Shown here: piece after piece, positions 47,491-58,889 of the stretch
Layout of the letters: every line of letters starts with the position of its first letter
Position numbering within the stretch: position 1 is the stretch's first letter
Source of the DNA: Nymphaea colorata
Taxonomy: Eukaryota; Streptophyta; Magnoliopsida; Nymphaeales; Nymphaeaceae
Direction: 5' to 3'
Length of the DNA: 64,000 nucleotides
Assembly (NCBI RefSeq): GCF_008831285.2
Contig: NC_045139.1
Span: 20,316,412 to 20,380,411 of the forward strand
Translations under genes and position numbers: made by a program
Notes under the pieces: generated by a model
The model's database searches: none
Seen by the model: the letters and a program-made list of their open reading frames with translations, nothing else
What the model was told of the DNA's origin: nothing

Positions 47491-47715
47491 TGATGCAGCA
47501 TATACATACTTAACCTGTGTTCCTTCACGCCGCATGCATTATTTCATGCAAAAGAAGGGCGATGGTTAGGAAGAAAAAAAAAAGGAGAGAAAGGTTCCCG
47601 TTAGAGAAAGGAATGAGAGCAGAGGTTGCTGGTGAAGAAAGCTTGGCCTTGAAGCAAAAATGGTGGGAAGGGCAATAGAAGGAAATGACAGTGAGTTTAC
47701 AACAATGTTGCTATA

Positions 47716-47937
47716 GTGTTTTGTTCGTTGACGTTAAATGGAAAAGGCAATAGCTTCTATATGGTATTTTTCGATGGTTGGACATTCAAAGAAATCGAAG
47801 GTACACTTCAAGAGGAACTAAAGGTGAAAGTGATGTTAAAGCTTAAAAAGGAAGAAAATGTCGACGCAACAAGTCATGAGTGTATCCTAGTTCATGTGGT
47901 AGGTAATGTTATAGATAAAATAACAACTGTATCTTAG
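47716..47937 (+). other. Possible 5' exon of the MULE transposase
   Basis: A 73-codon frame (NGKGNSFYMVFFDGWTFKEI, then a charged stretch) upstream of the transposase relic on the same strand. It is followed by about 490 bp rich in GAGATAA words, ending in a clean acceptor (TTTTATGCATTGCAG at 48423). The composition is protein-like, but I see no defined domain, so its membership of the transposase gene is an inference. Confidence 0.35.
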
Positions 47938-47939
47938 TT

Positions 47940-48423
47940 TTCATGTGGTAGATAATGTTACGATGTAACGGATTTAAGATAGTTTGTTTGAGATAATGAA
48001 ATCGTGGCATAACGAATGTGTGAGATAACAACTTCAAAGAATAAGCTTATGCATCCCAGTTTATCTCATTATTCTGTAACCATTTTGCTCGTTATTCATC
48101 AAGAAAATGATAGATGACAAGTGTACAAAGTATGTGTAAGTAAATAGAGATGAGATAATGCGAGCATGTAAAGGAAGGAATTGTTATGTAGTAATGAGAT
48201 AATAACGAGTGTACCATGAAGCTAAGAATGACAATGAGAAAGAGATAACAACGCTTCTCTAGGAGATAGCCTTAACTAAATGGCATGAGATAAGGTCTAT
48301 TCGATAGACTTTATAGTGAAATAATGTTGAATGTTATTTGATGAAAGGTATATATGCGTGAAACAAATAATTCGTGAAATAATGTTAAAATGTTATTTGA
48401 TCGATGGATTTTATGCATTGCAG
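47940..48423 (+). repeat. GAGATAA-rich segment
   Basis: GAGATAAT, GAGATAAC or close variants occur many times in under 500 bp, with one inverted copy (TTTATCTCATTATT near 48060). The same words build the arrays at 50950-57080 and recur at 58890-59720. Confidence 0.7.
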
Positions 48424-50520
48424 ATGACACAACGTAGGAAATACTTACATCATCGAATGGCGATGAATAAGAGATTGAGTTCCTCTACAAGGAAATAAAA
48501 TATATCGAAGAATGTGCTCTTTCTATATAAATGAAGTTCAAGATGGAGGATTCTGAAGAACAAGATCCTGCAGTAGGATTGGATTTTCATACTATAAGAA
48601 TGAAGTTTGAGATGGAGGATCCCAAAGACCGTTCTCCTACTATAGAAATAGAGTTCGATACGGAGGATGCAACATAGAGTTTCAACAATTCTTATGTTTT
48701 TTGCCACGGGTTTAGTGTAAGGAATGGTAGGATGGAGAGAAATGCGAAGGTCATATGTTTGTTTGAAACAAGGATGAAAGAGATAAATAACATGTGAAAC
48801 CAAGCACATGATTGATTCAAGGTGCGTTGTGCTGTCAATTTGGAATTGGGAAGGTGTCCAAATGAAAAATATTATATTTGAGCAATGACAATTGAATACA
48901 ATCATCCATTGGCATCTTCTCGCATGAGCCACAAGTTGAGGTTGCATCGCAAATTCTCATCGTCGCATGCTGAAAAAAGTGATCTGGCAGATGGTGCATG
49001 TATACCGCCAAGGAAAAAATATGACATGTTTGTTAAAGTAGAAGGTGGTCATGTGAATATTCCATTCACGTGCATAGATCGTAAAAACCACTTGACGAGA
49101 AAGAGGACATAATCGATGAAAGAAGAAGAAATTATGGCATTGGTCGAATCCATTCAAAAAAGATTAAGCCAAGACACAAGTTTCTACAACACCATTCAGA
49201 AGGACGAGGATGGTTATGCTACAAATGTCTTCGAGGCATGTTCAACGTCTAGGTTAAATTATGGATGATTCAATGATGTGCTTATTTTTAACACAACTGT
49301 GAAGATCAATAACTACGGGTGGCCCTTTGCTCAGTTTGTGGGGGTGAACCATCATTCAAAAAGCTGCATTTTCGGTGGTGCATTCTGCTTTGATCAGACT
49401 GTATAGACATTTGAGTGGTTGTTCTATTCACCGAGGCCATGAAAATGAAGCACCCCAAAATTGTATTAACGAATGGTGATAGTGCAACAGCAGCTCTAAT
49501 GTCCCTCGTATGGCTAGAAGCACATCATCGTTTGTGCTTGTGGCATATATTCCAAAATGCAGCGAAGAACATAAGGCATATAATGAATCCTAAAACTAGC
49601 TTTAAGGAGAGTTTTGTAACTTGTGTCATTAAGTGTGAAGATGGTGAGGTGTTCGAATGTATGTGGACACAAATGACTAAATCATATAACCTACAAAAAA
49701 ATACATGGCTTCAAAAATTATATAAGGACAAAGAAAAATGGGCATTGGCATCTAGAAGACAATACTTCTGTACAGGCATGATACACACACATAGAGTGGA
49801 GAGAATGCAAGCTGCACTGAAAAAGAGATTGCACTCTTGCTTACAAATATGTCGATTCATGGAATATTACAATAGATTTTTGGATGGTCATAGGGACTGT
49901 GAGCTCGAAAAAGCCATCAAAACATTTGTATGTTGACCTTAAAGTCTAGGTACGAATATCATTGACTGAGCTCCAGTTGTGTACACACCAATTGCATTTG
50001 AATGGTTTAAGGAAGAAGTCATTCAAGTGACCAACTGTGACATAGAATTGCATGCACAGCAATCAACTTTCTGCGTATATCATGTGATAAAAAGTGGGAG
50101 AGATTGGACTAAGATAAGTGATGTGTTTGTGACCTGCGACATCAAAACAAGTGTTGTCGAATGTTCTTGTAAGAAATTTGAATTTAAAGGTATTTTGTGT
50201 TGTCTTGCTCTAAAGATTCTCGATTGAGAGAACATTCTAGAATTGCCAAAAAGATATATCCTAGGTAGGCAGACCAAAAATTTAAAGATGGAGTTAATAA
50301 AGATTTCTCCTGAAATTCCTTCCTGTGATGGTCATAAGTCTCCCACCCTGTCCCTCTACTAGCATCTGTGCAAGACACTAACGTATGTTGTAGACCTGGC
50401 AGCAAGAAACGACTATACTGAATACATGATGCAGTTGGCAAACATAGTTGTAGAGAACGTATCGACTCCATGCCAACACAGCAAGGCAGCAATGAAGGTT
50501 GTAAAATGGTTCTGTTAGTA
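48424..50520 (+). pseudogene. FAR1/FHY3-type Mutator-like transposase relic
   Basis: Parts in order: FAR1 DNA-binding-like zinc domain pieces (GFSVRNGRMERN, then RCVVNLELGRCPNEKYY, AMTIEYNHPL) at about 48550-48960; the MULE transposase core (IFNTTVKINNYGWPFAQFVG, VLTNGDSATAALM, HHRLCLWHIFQN) at about 49280-49560; and a SWIM-type zinc finger (VECSCKKFEFKGILCCLALK) at 50156-50215. FAR1-family transposases have FDTTY and ITDQD where this has FNTT and LTNGD, so catalytic aspartates are altered. The SWIM finger has Leu where the family has His. Several stops split the frame; the longest open piece is 49415-49936. It cannot encode an active transposase. The family is certain at domain level. Confidence 0.88.
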
Positions 50521-50949
50521 TAGTGTTCGATAATCCCAGGCTGACAGTTGTATAATATGAGAGCACTAGTCTATCAGTCGTTGCTTTCAAGAGGAAGCCA
50601 GATAGAAGTTTGTGTAGGACAAAAAGCACCCTAAAGAAAAAAAAATATCTTTAAAAAGTTGATTATGTTTCATATACAAACAGTGTAGAAGAGACCTTCA
50701 TGTCATCCACACATATGTAAGACGTATATGATCACAGTGGTTTTATAAAATCTTGGTAAGTTTATTATATTATGCGTATTTTGTATGTTTGAACTTTAAG
50801 CTCATTTTGATAATCGATTTTGTGCAATTGTTACAGTGCCACATAGATTCAGTTGGTCAATCTCAATGGTAGCCAGCTCTCGTAATGTATCATACAATAA
50901 ATGATTTTGTAGTTGTCATTGAGGCAGAGACAAATTCATGCAATAACTA

Positions 50950-51955
50950 CACATAAATATGGTGACAAGCGTACGAGATAACAACAAGTCTACCATAATG
51001 AGAGAATGCAGTAATGATAGGAATAGCCAGAATGTACTTGACAAGGCAAATGGTGACAAGAGAATGAGATAACAATAAGTCTACCAAGAAGATGATAAGT
51101 AAACAAAGACAAATTAATGTGATAACGATGGGAAAGGCCGGAATGGACATGACAATGCACACGATGACGAGCTAGTGAGATAAAAACGGAAGACGATAAG
51201 TAAATGAAGATCCAAAACTGCAATAAATTAATCTAATGAAATAATGAGATAACAAGTCTACCATTACAAGAGAACGAATAATGATAGGAATGGCTGGAAT
51301 GGACCCGACAAGGCATATGGTGATGAGAAATGAGATTACAACAAATCCACCTAGAAAATGATAAGTAACTGGAGATGAATTAATTGCATAACGACAAGTA
51401 GGGCTGGAATGGATACGACAATGCACACAGTAACGAGCGAATGAGATAACAATGCAAAGCGATAAGTAAATGGACCACCGAAAATGCGAGAAATTAATGT
51501 AATGAAATAGTGAGATAACAACGCGTCTACCATAACGAGAGAATGTGATAATTACAAGAAGGCCAGAGTGGACCTGACAAAGCACACAGTAATGAGAGAA
51601 TGAGAGAACAACAAGTCGATCAAGAAGGTGATAAGTAAACAGAGATGAATTAATGTGATAACGACAAGAAGAGCTGGAATTGGTACAATGATGCACATGG
51701 TGATGAGTGAATGAGATAACAATGAAAGGCGATAAGTAAATGGACACCTGAAAATGCAATAAATTAACATAACGAAATAGTGAGATAACAACGAGTCTAA
51801 TGAGAGAATGCAATAACGATGGGAAGGGCAGGAATAGTCCCAACAAAACACACAGTGATGAGAGAATGAGATAACAACAAGTATGCCAAGAAGATGATAA
51901 GTAAACAGTGATGAATATATGTGATAACAACAAGAAGCGCAGCAATGAATGCACT
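50950..51955. repeat. 270-bp tandem array, about 3.7 copies
   Basis: The anchor GAGATAACAA.....GTCTA recurs at about 50968, 51242, 51512 and 51783, giving periods of 268-274 bp. Each unit holds two related halves, each with a GAGATAACAA word, a GATAAGTAAA.GGA or GATAAGTAAACAGA word, and a GG.ATGGAC.TGACAA.GCAC segment. Long minus-strand frames here are repeat artefacts. Confidence 0.88.
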
Positions 51956-52089
51956 AGACGAATTAATGCATTAATTAAACATATACGAATAATTAAACAA
52001 AAAATGAGATAATCACTTTTAAAAATGCATTAACTAAGGGAAATGCTTACAAGGATGCAAAAATTAACCGAAATTGTTTAGCATGATTA

Positions 52090-52490
52090 CTTATTTGAAG
52101 TGACTCTCCAAAAGATCTTCTAATGCTATTGGTAACATCAGCTTGGTGAAGATAGGTTTCTTTCTAGACATTATCTCCTACATGTATTTCATCATGAACA
52201 CATCACAGTCATAGTTGTTTCTTTGTTGTGGACATTTTACTAGTAAAAGATGTAGTGATCCAGCATTTTGATGTCAAAGAAATGTTTGAGGCAATATTTC
52301 TGCAAAAGAACCGAAACTTCTCATGGAAATAAAAACATGTTGGCTGAACAACAGTTTAAGTTAAATTGCATACCATCTCTAGAGGTCTTTCACAAATTGG
52401 TAGTCGTCATAGCTTATGCATGGATCATATATCTGAACTTGTTTTTTGACACTGTGTTGGACATATAATACTCAATGTCCCTTTTCCACC
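52090..52490 (-). pseudogene. Ulp1/C48-type SUMO-protease-like relic
   Basis: On the minus strand, QIYDPCISYDDYQFVKDL (about 52450-52395) matches the segment of the Ulp1 catalytic domain that carries the catalytic Asp. CPQQRNNYDCDVFMMKYM (about 52246-52190) matches the 'P.Q.N..DCG.F...Y' active-site block with Gln and Cys. Here the Gly after Cys is Asp. Then comes LEDLLESHFK before a stop. Frameshifts separate the pieces, so the gene is dead. Ulp1-like genes are known passengers of plant Mutator-like elements, and this one faces the transposase. Confidence 0.78.
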
Positions 52491-52567
52491 TACACAGAAG
52501 AAAATAAAACCTGAAGCATACGAGCATTAGAGAGCAACCAGATTAGGGTAAAAGAAGAGCAAGAGAT

Positions 52568-52768
52568 TTAGAAAACTACGGAAAGAGGAACAACTACTTC
52601 AAATTCAACAATGGACTGATTCTTAATTCCCGAAACATTTTCTTCAATATTTGTCATCAAGGCCATAGTATCGTTTTTGTCAATGGAAATGATGCAGCGT
52701 GCTATTAAACATCCATCAGTATAATCAATACTTTTTCCAACATGAAGGTTACATAATGAATATAACAA
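52568..52768 (-). pseudogene. Possible upstream piece of the Ulp1-like gene
   Basis: A 66-codon frame (MLYSLCNLHVGKSIDYTDGC...) on the same strand, just upstream of the Ulp1-like core. No independent motif; assigned by position only. Confidence 0.3.
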
Positions 52769-52840
52769 GATGAAGGATATGTATTATGAAATCTGCTTGT
52801 ATAGGATACCTTCCAAAGCCTAGATTCTAACGCATATGCT

Positions 52841-53161
52841 CTAAAAGGTCAATGAAATATTGAGACTAATTTTGGTTACTCGCTTGTGAGCAAGAAAGTC
52901 TTCAACATAAATGGAGACTAGATTGTTCAAAAGTTCCTTGGAACTTGTCTTGGACACGTCGGCTGGTTTGCTTGACTCGTCGACTGGTTTGTTGGACTCA
53001 CTGGCTGCTTTGCTGGACTTGCCAGCCGATTTTCTAGCCGAACATTTTTCGGAGTCGCATGCTCATTTGCTGGATTTGTCGGCTAGTTTTCTGGTTGAAT
53101 GCGTCCTCGTTGTTGCAAAGCTCGAAAAATTTGTGGCGCAGATGGTCTTCTCTCTCGCCAT
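52841..53161 (-). pseudogene. Lys/Ser-repeat ORF upstream of the Ulp1-like relic
   Basis: From ATG at 53161-53159 a frame of 106 codons runs to TAG at 52843-52841, with one in-frame TGA at 53065-53063. The middle is a degenerate repeat (KSAGKSSKAASESNKPVDES) with a period of about nine residues. The end (LLNNLVSIYVEDFLAHK) looks like ordinary protein. It may be the N-terminal part of the Ulp1-like protein or a separate passenger gene. The plus strand is also open here (52911-53279) because the repeat has a 27-base period. Confidence 0.4.
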
Positions 53162-53379
53162 AGTCTCTCTTTCTTCCTTGCATGAGTCAATCTTCCTTCC
53201 TGCCCTAATTTATTCTAAACTCTCTTTTGTTATGAGAAACAGCAATTACAATATTGTTCCCGCCCATGTTGTATGTTAGATCAGATGTTCCTTGGGATAC
53301 TGCTTGTTTTGGGGAAACGATGTTCATTTATTTCTAGAAATTTTATAAATCACCATGTTTACATGTATATATGTGTAAC

Positions 53380-54920
53380 AATAGCACTATCTCATCTATG
53401 ATTGTCATATATATATGTGTAACAATAACACTATCTCATCTATGATATATCCAAATAATGGTGCTTATGTCGATCATTTATATCCATACGTGCACATTAG
53501 ATCAGAGATAATAGTGCTTATGTTACACTTCGATCATTGACGACCATATTGATGTTTATATCCATACCAAGCTTGTGTTCATGTTTGGGCAATGATAATA
53601 CTGCTCATACATTCATATACACATATGGTATCACATGTGCACAACCTATCAGAGATAATGGTGCTCATGTCACACTACGACCATTGACAACCATAGGTTC
53701 ACATTATACCTTAGATAATGTTCTCCATACATATCGATAAATGACAACTTAATTGATATGTATATCCATACCAAGCTTATGTTCATGTTTGAGTAGTGAT
53801 AATATTATTCATACATATATATATACACATATGGTATACATGTGCACACTCAACCAGAGATAATGGTGCTTATGCCACACTATGACCCTTGACAATCATA
53901 TATTCACATTAGATCTTAAAAGACGTTATTCATATGTATCAATAATTGACAACCTAATTGATATATATATCCATACCAAGCTTATGTCCATGTTTGAGCA
54001 ATGATAATACTGTTTATACATATATATATACACATATGGTATCCATATATGCACAATCGATCAGAGATATTGATGCTTATGTCGGATTTCGATCATTTAC
54101 AACCATATGTTTACATTAGATCTTAGATAATGCTATCCAACAAGCTCATATTCACATTTAAGGAGTGATAATACTACTCATACATATATATACACATGTG
54201 GTATCCTATGCGCACAATTGATAAGAGATATTGGTGCTCATGTCGCACTACGACCATTAACAACCATATGTTCACCTTAGAACTTAGATAGTGTTAGTCA
54301 TACGTATCGATAAATGACAACCTAACTAATGTATATATCCATACCAAGCTTATGTTCACGTTTGAGCAGCGATAATATTGCTTATACATGTATATACATA
54401 TATGGTATCCATATGTGCACATTAGATATGAGATAACAATGCTTATGTCACACTTCCATCACTGACAACCATATTAACGTGTATATCCATACCAAGCTTA
54501 TGTTCACGTTTGAGCAGCGATAATACTGCTCATACATTTATATATATGGTATCCATATGTGCGCAACTGATCAGAAATAATGCTACTTATGTGACACTTC
54601 GATCATTGCCAACTATATTTTCATATTAGATCTTAGATAAGTCTATTCATATGTATCGATAAATGACAACCTAATTGATGTGTATGTCCATACCAAGCTT
54701 ATCTTTACGCTTGAGCGGTGATAATACTACTCATACATATATATACATATATGGTATCCGTATGTGCACAATTGATTAGAGACAATGGTGCTCATGTCAC
54801 ACTACGACCATTTAACAACATATGTTCACATACGGTATAGTGTATATCCATACCAAGCTTATGTTCATGTTGGAGTAGTGATAATACTAGTCATACGTAT
54901 AGTTACACATATGGTATCCA
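53380..54920. repeat. 205-bp tandem array, about seven units
   Basis: The anchor CATACCAAGCTT lies at about 53563, 53767, 53972, 54340, 54488, 54688 and 54849. The basic period is about 204-205 bp. The 368-bp gap contains a degraded copy near 54140, and the short steps (148, 161) are internal deletions. Each unit carries GATAATACT.CTCATACAT, CACATATGGTATCCATA, GAGATAATGGTGCT and TAGATCTTAGATAAT. A new array type begins directly after it. Confidence 0.88.
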
Positions 54921-54929
54921 TAAGATTTG

Positions 54930-57080
54930 TTTTCCTATACACTCAAATAAAATCGTGTTCACAAGGACGGGATAAGAAGTCAAACAAATTAAATGCGACA
55001 ACAACACTGTATGGACTAGTTTTACGAAAACAATGTGTTTTATATGTTGGTGGTAGGTACCCGAACAAAAAATTAAGCGATATGCAACTAGAGGATTCGT
55101 TTTACAATACAGTCAAGTAAAATCATGTTTACAAAGATGCGATAAGCACTCGAAAACATTAAATAAGACAACAACAATGTACAGACTTGTTTTACAATAA
55201 AAAGATGTTTACTAAGAGGCGATAAGTAGTTGGACAAAAAATCATGAGATAATGCAACTATATGATAAAATCCTGTTTACAAGGATGCGACAAGCATTTA
55301 GACAAATTTAATGCGACAATGACACTATATGGACTGGTTTTATAGTAACAAAGCATTTACATGGGGCGATAGGTACTCGGACAATAAATCGTGTGATAAT
55401 GCAAGTTCATGATTCTTTTTACAATACACTCGAGTAAAATCGTGTTTACAAGGACATGATAGGTATTCAGACAAAAGATCATGCAATAACGCAACTGTAG
55501 GATTCGTTTTACAATACACTCAAGTAAAATCGCGTTTACAAGGACGTGATAAGCACTCAAAAAAATTAAATACGACAACGATTGTATGCATTTGTTTCAC
55601 GATAAAAAGGCGTTTACAAAGAGGCAATAAGTAATCAGACAAAAAATCATAAGATAATGCAGCTGCATGATTCATTTTACGATACACTAAAGTGAAATCA
55701 TGTTTACAAGGATGCGGTAGGTACTCAAACAAAAAAATCATACAATAACACATTTGTAGAATTTGTTTTATGGTACACTCAAATAAAATTGTATTTACAA
55801 GGATGTGATAAGCACTCGAAAAAATTAAATATGACGACACTATAGGGACTATTTTTACGATAAAAAGGCATTTACTGAGAAACGAATGGCAGTCAGACAA
55901 AACAAATTGTGATAACACAACTATAAGATTCATTTTACAATACACTCAAACAAAATTCTGTTTACAAGGTTGCGATAAGCATTCAGACAAATTAAATTTG
56001 ACAATGACATTGTATGGATTGTTTATAAAGACATCACATTTATATGGAGGTGATTGGTACTCAGACAAAAAATCATGTGATAACGCAACTGCAGGACTTG
56101 TTTTACGATACACTCAAGTAAAAGCATGTTTACAAGAAAAAAATAAGCACTTGAAAAAATTAAATGCAACAATGACACTATATGGACTAGTTTTACAATA
56201 ACAACGCGTTTATGTGGAGGTAGTTGCTGCTCGTGCAAAAAATCATGTGATAATACAACTGCATGATTCATTTTATGATACACTCAAGTAAACTCATGTT
56301 TACAAAAATGCGATAAGCTGTTAGAAAAATTAAATGCGATGATGGCACTGCATGGACTGGTTCTACGATAACAACGAATTTACATGGAGGTGATAGGTAC
56401 CCGAACAACAAATCATGTGATCACACAACCGTCTTTACTAAGAGGCAATAAGCAGTCAAACAAAACAAATAGCGATAATGAAATAACACGTTTATGAGAG
56501 AATAAAATAATATTAACTTCTATTCTTATGAACAAAAGAATATTGTTTGTAGTCAATCAAAAACATAAGATTCAAAAAATCATGTTTACAAGGACACTAT
56601 AAGCAATCGAACAAATTAAATGCGACAACGACACTGTATGGACTAGTTTTACGAAAACTATGTGTTTACATAGAGGTGATAGGTATTTAGAAAAAAAAAT
56701 CATGTAATAACCCAAATGTAGGATCCATTTTGTAATACACTTAAGTAAAATCATTTTTATAAGGATGCAATAAGCACTCGAAAAAAATTAATGACACTAT
56801 ATAGACTGGTTTTACGATAACAATGCGTTTACATGAAGGTGATGGCTACTCTGACCAAAAAATTGTACGATAATGCAACTATATGATTTGTTGTATGATA
56901 CACTCAAGTAAAATCAACTTTACAAGGATGTGATAAGCACTTCAAAAAAAATGCAACAAGGACACTGTATGGACTAGTTTTATAATAGGTACGTGTTTAC
57001 ATGGAGGCATAGGTACTCAGACAAAAAATTGTGCGATAACACAACTGGCTTTACTAAGAGGCCATAAGCAGTCAGACAAA
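54930..57080. repeat. 170-bp dimeric tandem array, about 13 units
   Basis: The anchor GTTTACAAGGA.GCGATAAGCA recurs mainly every 166-172 bp, for example at about 55790, 55958, 56126, 56298, then 56580, 56752 and 56918. Some steps are about 91 bp, as at 55440-55531 and 55698-55790. The unit is built of two related halves. One has GATAAGCACTC, AAATTAAATGCGACAA and TATGGACT.GTTTTACGATAA. The other has GATAGGTACTC, AAAAAATCATG.GATAA and GATTCGTTTTACGATACACT. The 91-bp steps are single halves. Degradation increases towards both ends. Confidence 0.88.
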
Positions 57081-57229
57081 GCAGATAAAGATACTGAAAT
57101 AATGTGTTTATGAGAGAATGAAATAATATTAATTTCCTAGTCATCATTCAAATGAACAAAATAATATTGTTTGTAGTCAATCAAAAAATAGGATTCAAAA
57201 AATAAGATTATTCTTGATCATGTCATGAC

Positions 57230-58790
57230 AAGAACTTCTTCAACTCAGAAATTTTTTGAGTCAAATTAGCAACATGATCATTCAGTGAGTTTATTGTTTT
57301 GCCAAATCTCTCTTCCATTGGGTGGTTAGGATGCTGGGCTGTAGCCTCCACATCGTCCTGGTGTCTTTTGCTTCTAATGCCCCTACGTATATGATCTTGG
57401 TGCCGTTTACTGCGGATCTCCCTCTGAGCATCATCCTTTGCTTGATATGATGATGATGCTATTGTTGCGGATGGTGATCCAAGTTGGGTCCTATCTAACC
57501 ATATTTCAGGTACTAGATAATGAAATACATCCCAATACTGCTCACGATACCCTGGTGCAAACCTCTAGTGGTCGTAAACAACAACAATTTCACCACCATC
57601 TCAGCAGTTATGGAACTCTTTCTAAAACAATAGTTGCCAATCAACTCCAGCTCTAAAAGCATTCTTGTTCCTTAATCTCTTGTAGGGCTAGGGTGGCAGT
57701 TGAATCGACTAGCCAAGACCATGTTGTAAGGAGACTCAGCTTCTGTGCTGCATTTCGACTTTGTCCATGCAGAACAACCATAGGTCTCTGCACAATAGCT
57801 CAAAAGCTTTTTCAATAATGCAATCATTGGCATCACCAACAATGTACGGTTTAAACAACACCTACACATAAAAATGGAATAATCATCAATACACAAGTAT
57901 TCTAGTGTCCTTACAGAGTAAAGTATGAAACACTTTTTGCTATACACATCTAAGCCATTTGAAGATTCAAAATGTTCGACCTAGATGACTTTGCATCGTT
58001 GTAATCTCTGAGACTGATACATCTCCATTATGCATGTAATGAAAGAGCTTTTGGAAATGGATGCTCCATAGTCAGTCTAATGGAAGGTATGTGCTCTCAC
58101 ATCCACAACTTGAGACAAAACACAAATACAAATATTACAAGATGAAAAATATTCTATTTTACATATAAATTTACATGATGAAGATACTATCTATATTCGC
58201 AGCAACAACTAGCATCCTTCCATGGGTGCAACCCCGTCCTTAAATCGTTTCAGCTGGCTATACAAATGCACTAGCATAGCTGCTCCCCATGCATAGGGGT
58301 GAATCTTGTCCACATCTTCCAAAAATTGTACGGTTAGCTTATTCTTGAGCCTAAATTGTCATTAAATAGACACATGCCAAATAAATATACAAGAAAGGAC
58401 CTCAATGCTTGGTTCGCTTCTTGTGAAGGTGCATCATGCTTTGCAAGCTGCCATTTATTCTGTATCTTTGAAACAATTAATGATGTCGACTTTCTCCCAA
58501 ATACCACAGCTTTCTTAAACATCAAATCTGTCAACCTGCTCTTTCCTATCAAGTTTTACCTAGCTGTCTCGACCACACGTTTTTTGTGAGTTCTCAGATG
58601 CAACAGACTAGCAACATCTTCAAGGGTGATCATTATTTTGAATCCATCAAACACAAATGTGTTTGTCTTAGAATCTCACTTTTGTGTCAGGGCATACAAG
58701 GGCCCCTAGTGGAGTTCCATTCTACGTATGGTGTCGTATTCGTCCATATCGATTGTAGTTAACATTGTTGATCTACAATGAGTAGAAAAA
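57230..58790 (-). pseudogene. Plant mobile domain (PMD) protein relic
   Basis: On the minus strand from about 58770: GPLYALTQK then DSKTNTFVFDGFKIMITLED (the PMD 'W...T.TFHL..GE.TITLEDV' motif); SLLHLRTH; ANQALRSFLVYLFGMCLFND ('A.RA.LLYLLG..LF.D'); YAWGAAMLVHLYSQLKRFKD ('WG.A.LAHLY..L'); then VLFKPYIVGDANDCIIEKAF and FRAGVDWQLLF. A coiled-coil-like tail follows (INSLNDHVANLTQKISELKK). Stops include two near the start, one of them a Trp-to-TGA type change. A possible intron lies near 58100-58190. PMD proteins comprise the cellular MAIN/MAIL1 family and many transposon-borne relatives; the surroundings point to the latter. Confidence 0.82.
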
Positions 58791-58889
58791 GGGATATCAG
58801 ATGGTAAAATAGCAATGCTATATAGAGCCTGAGATAAACAAATAGATGTAAGACATTGAAATAAGAATGTGTGTATATACTAAATATGA

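Noticed and set aside
51172-51954. 260-codon minus-strand ORF rich in hydrophobic residues
   Set aside because: It lies wholly in the 270-bp tandem array, and its residues repeat with the array. No membrane-protein family matches.
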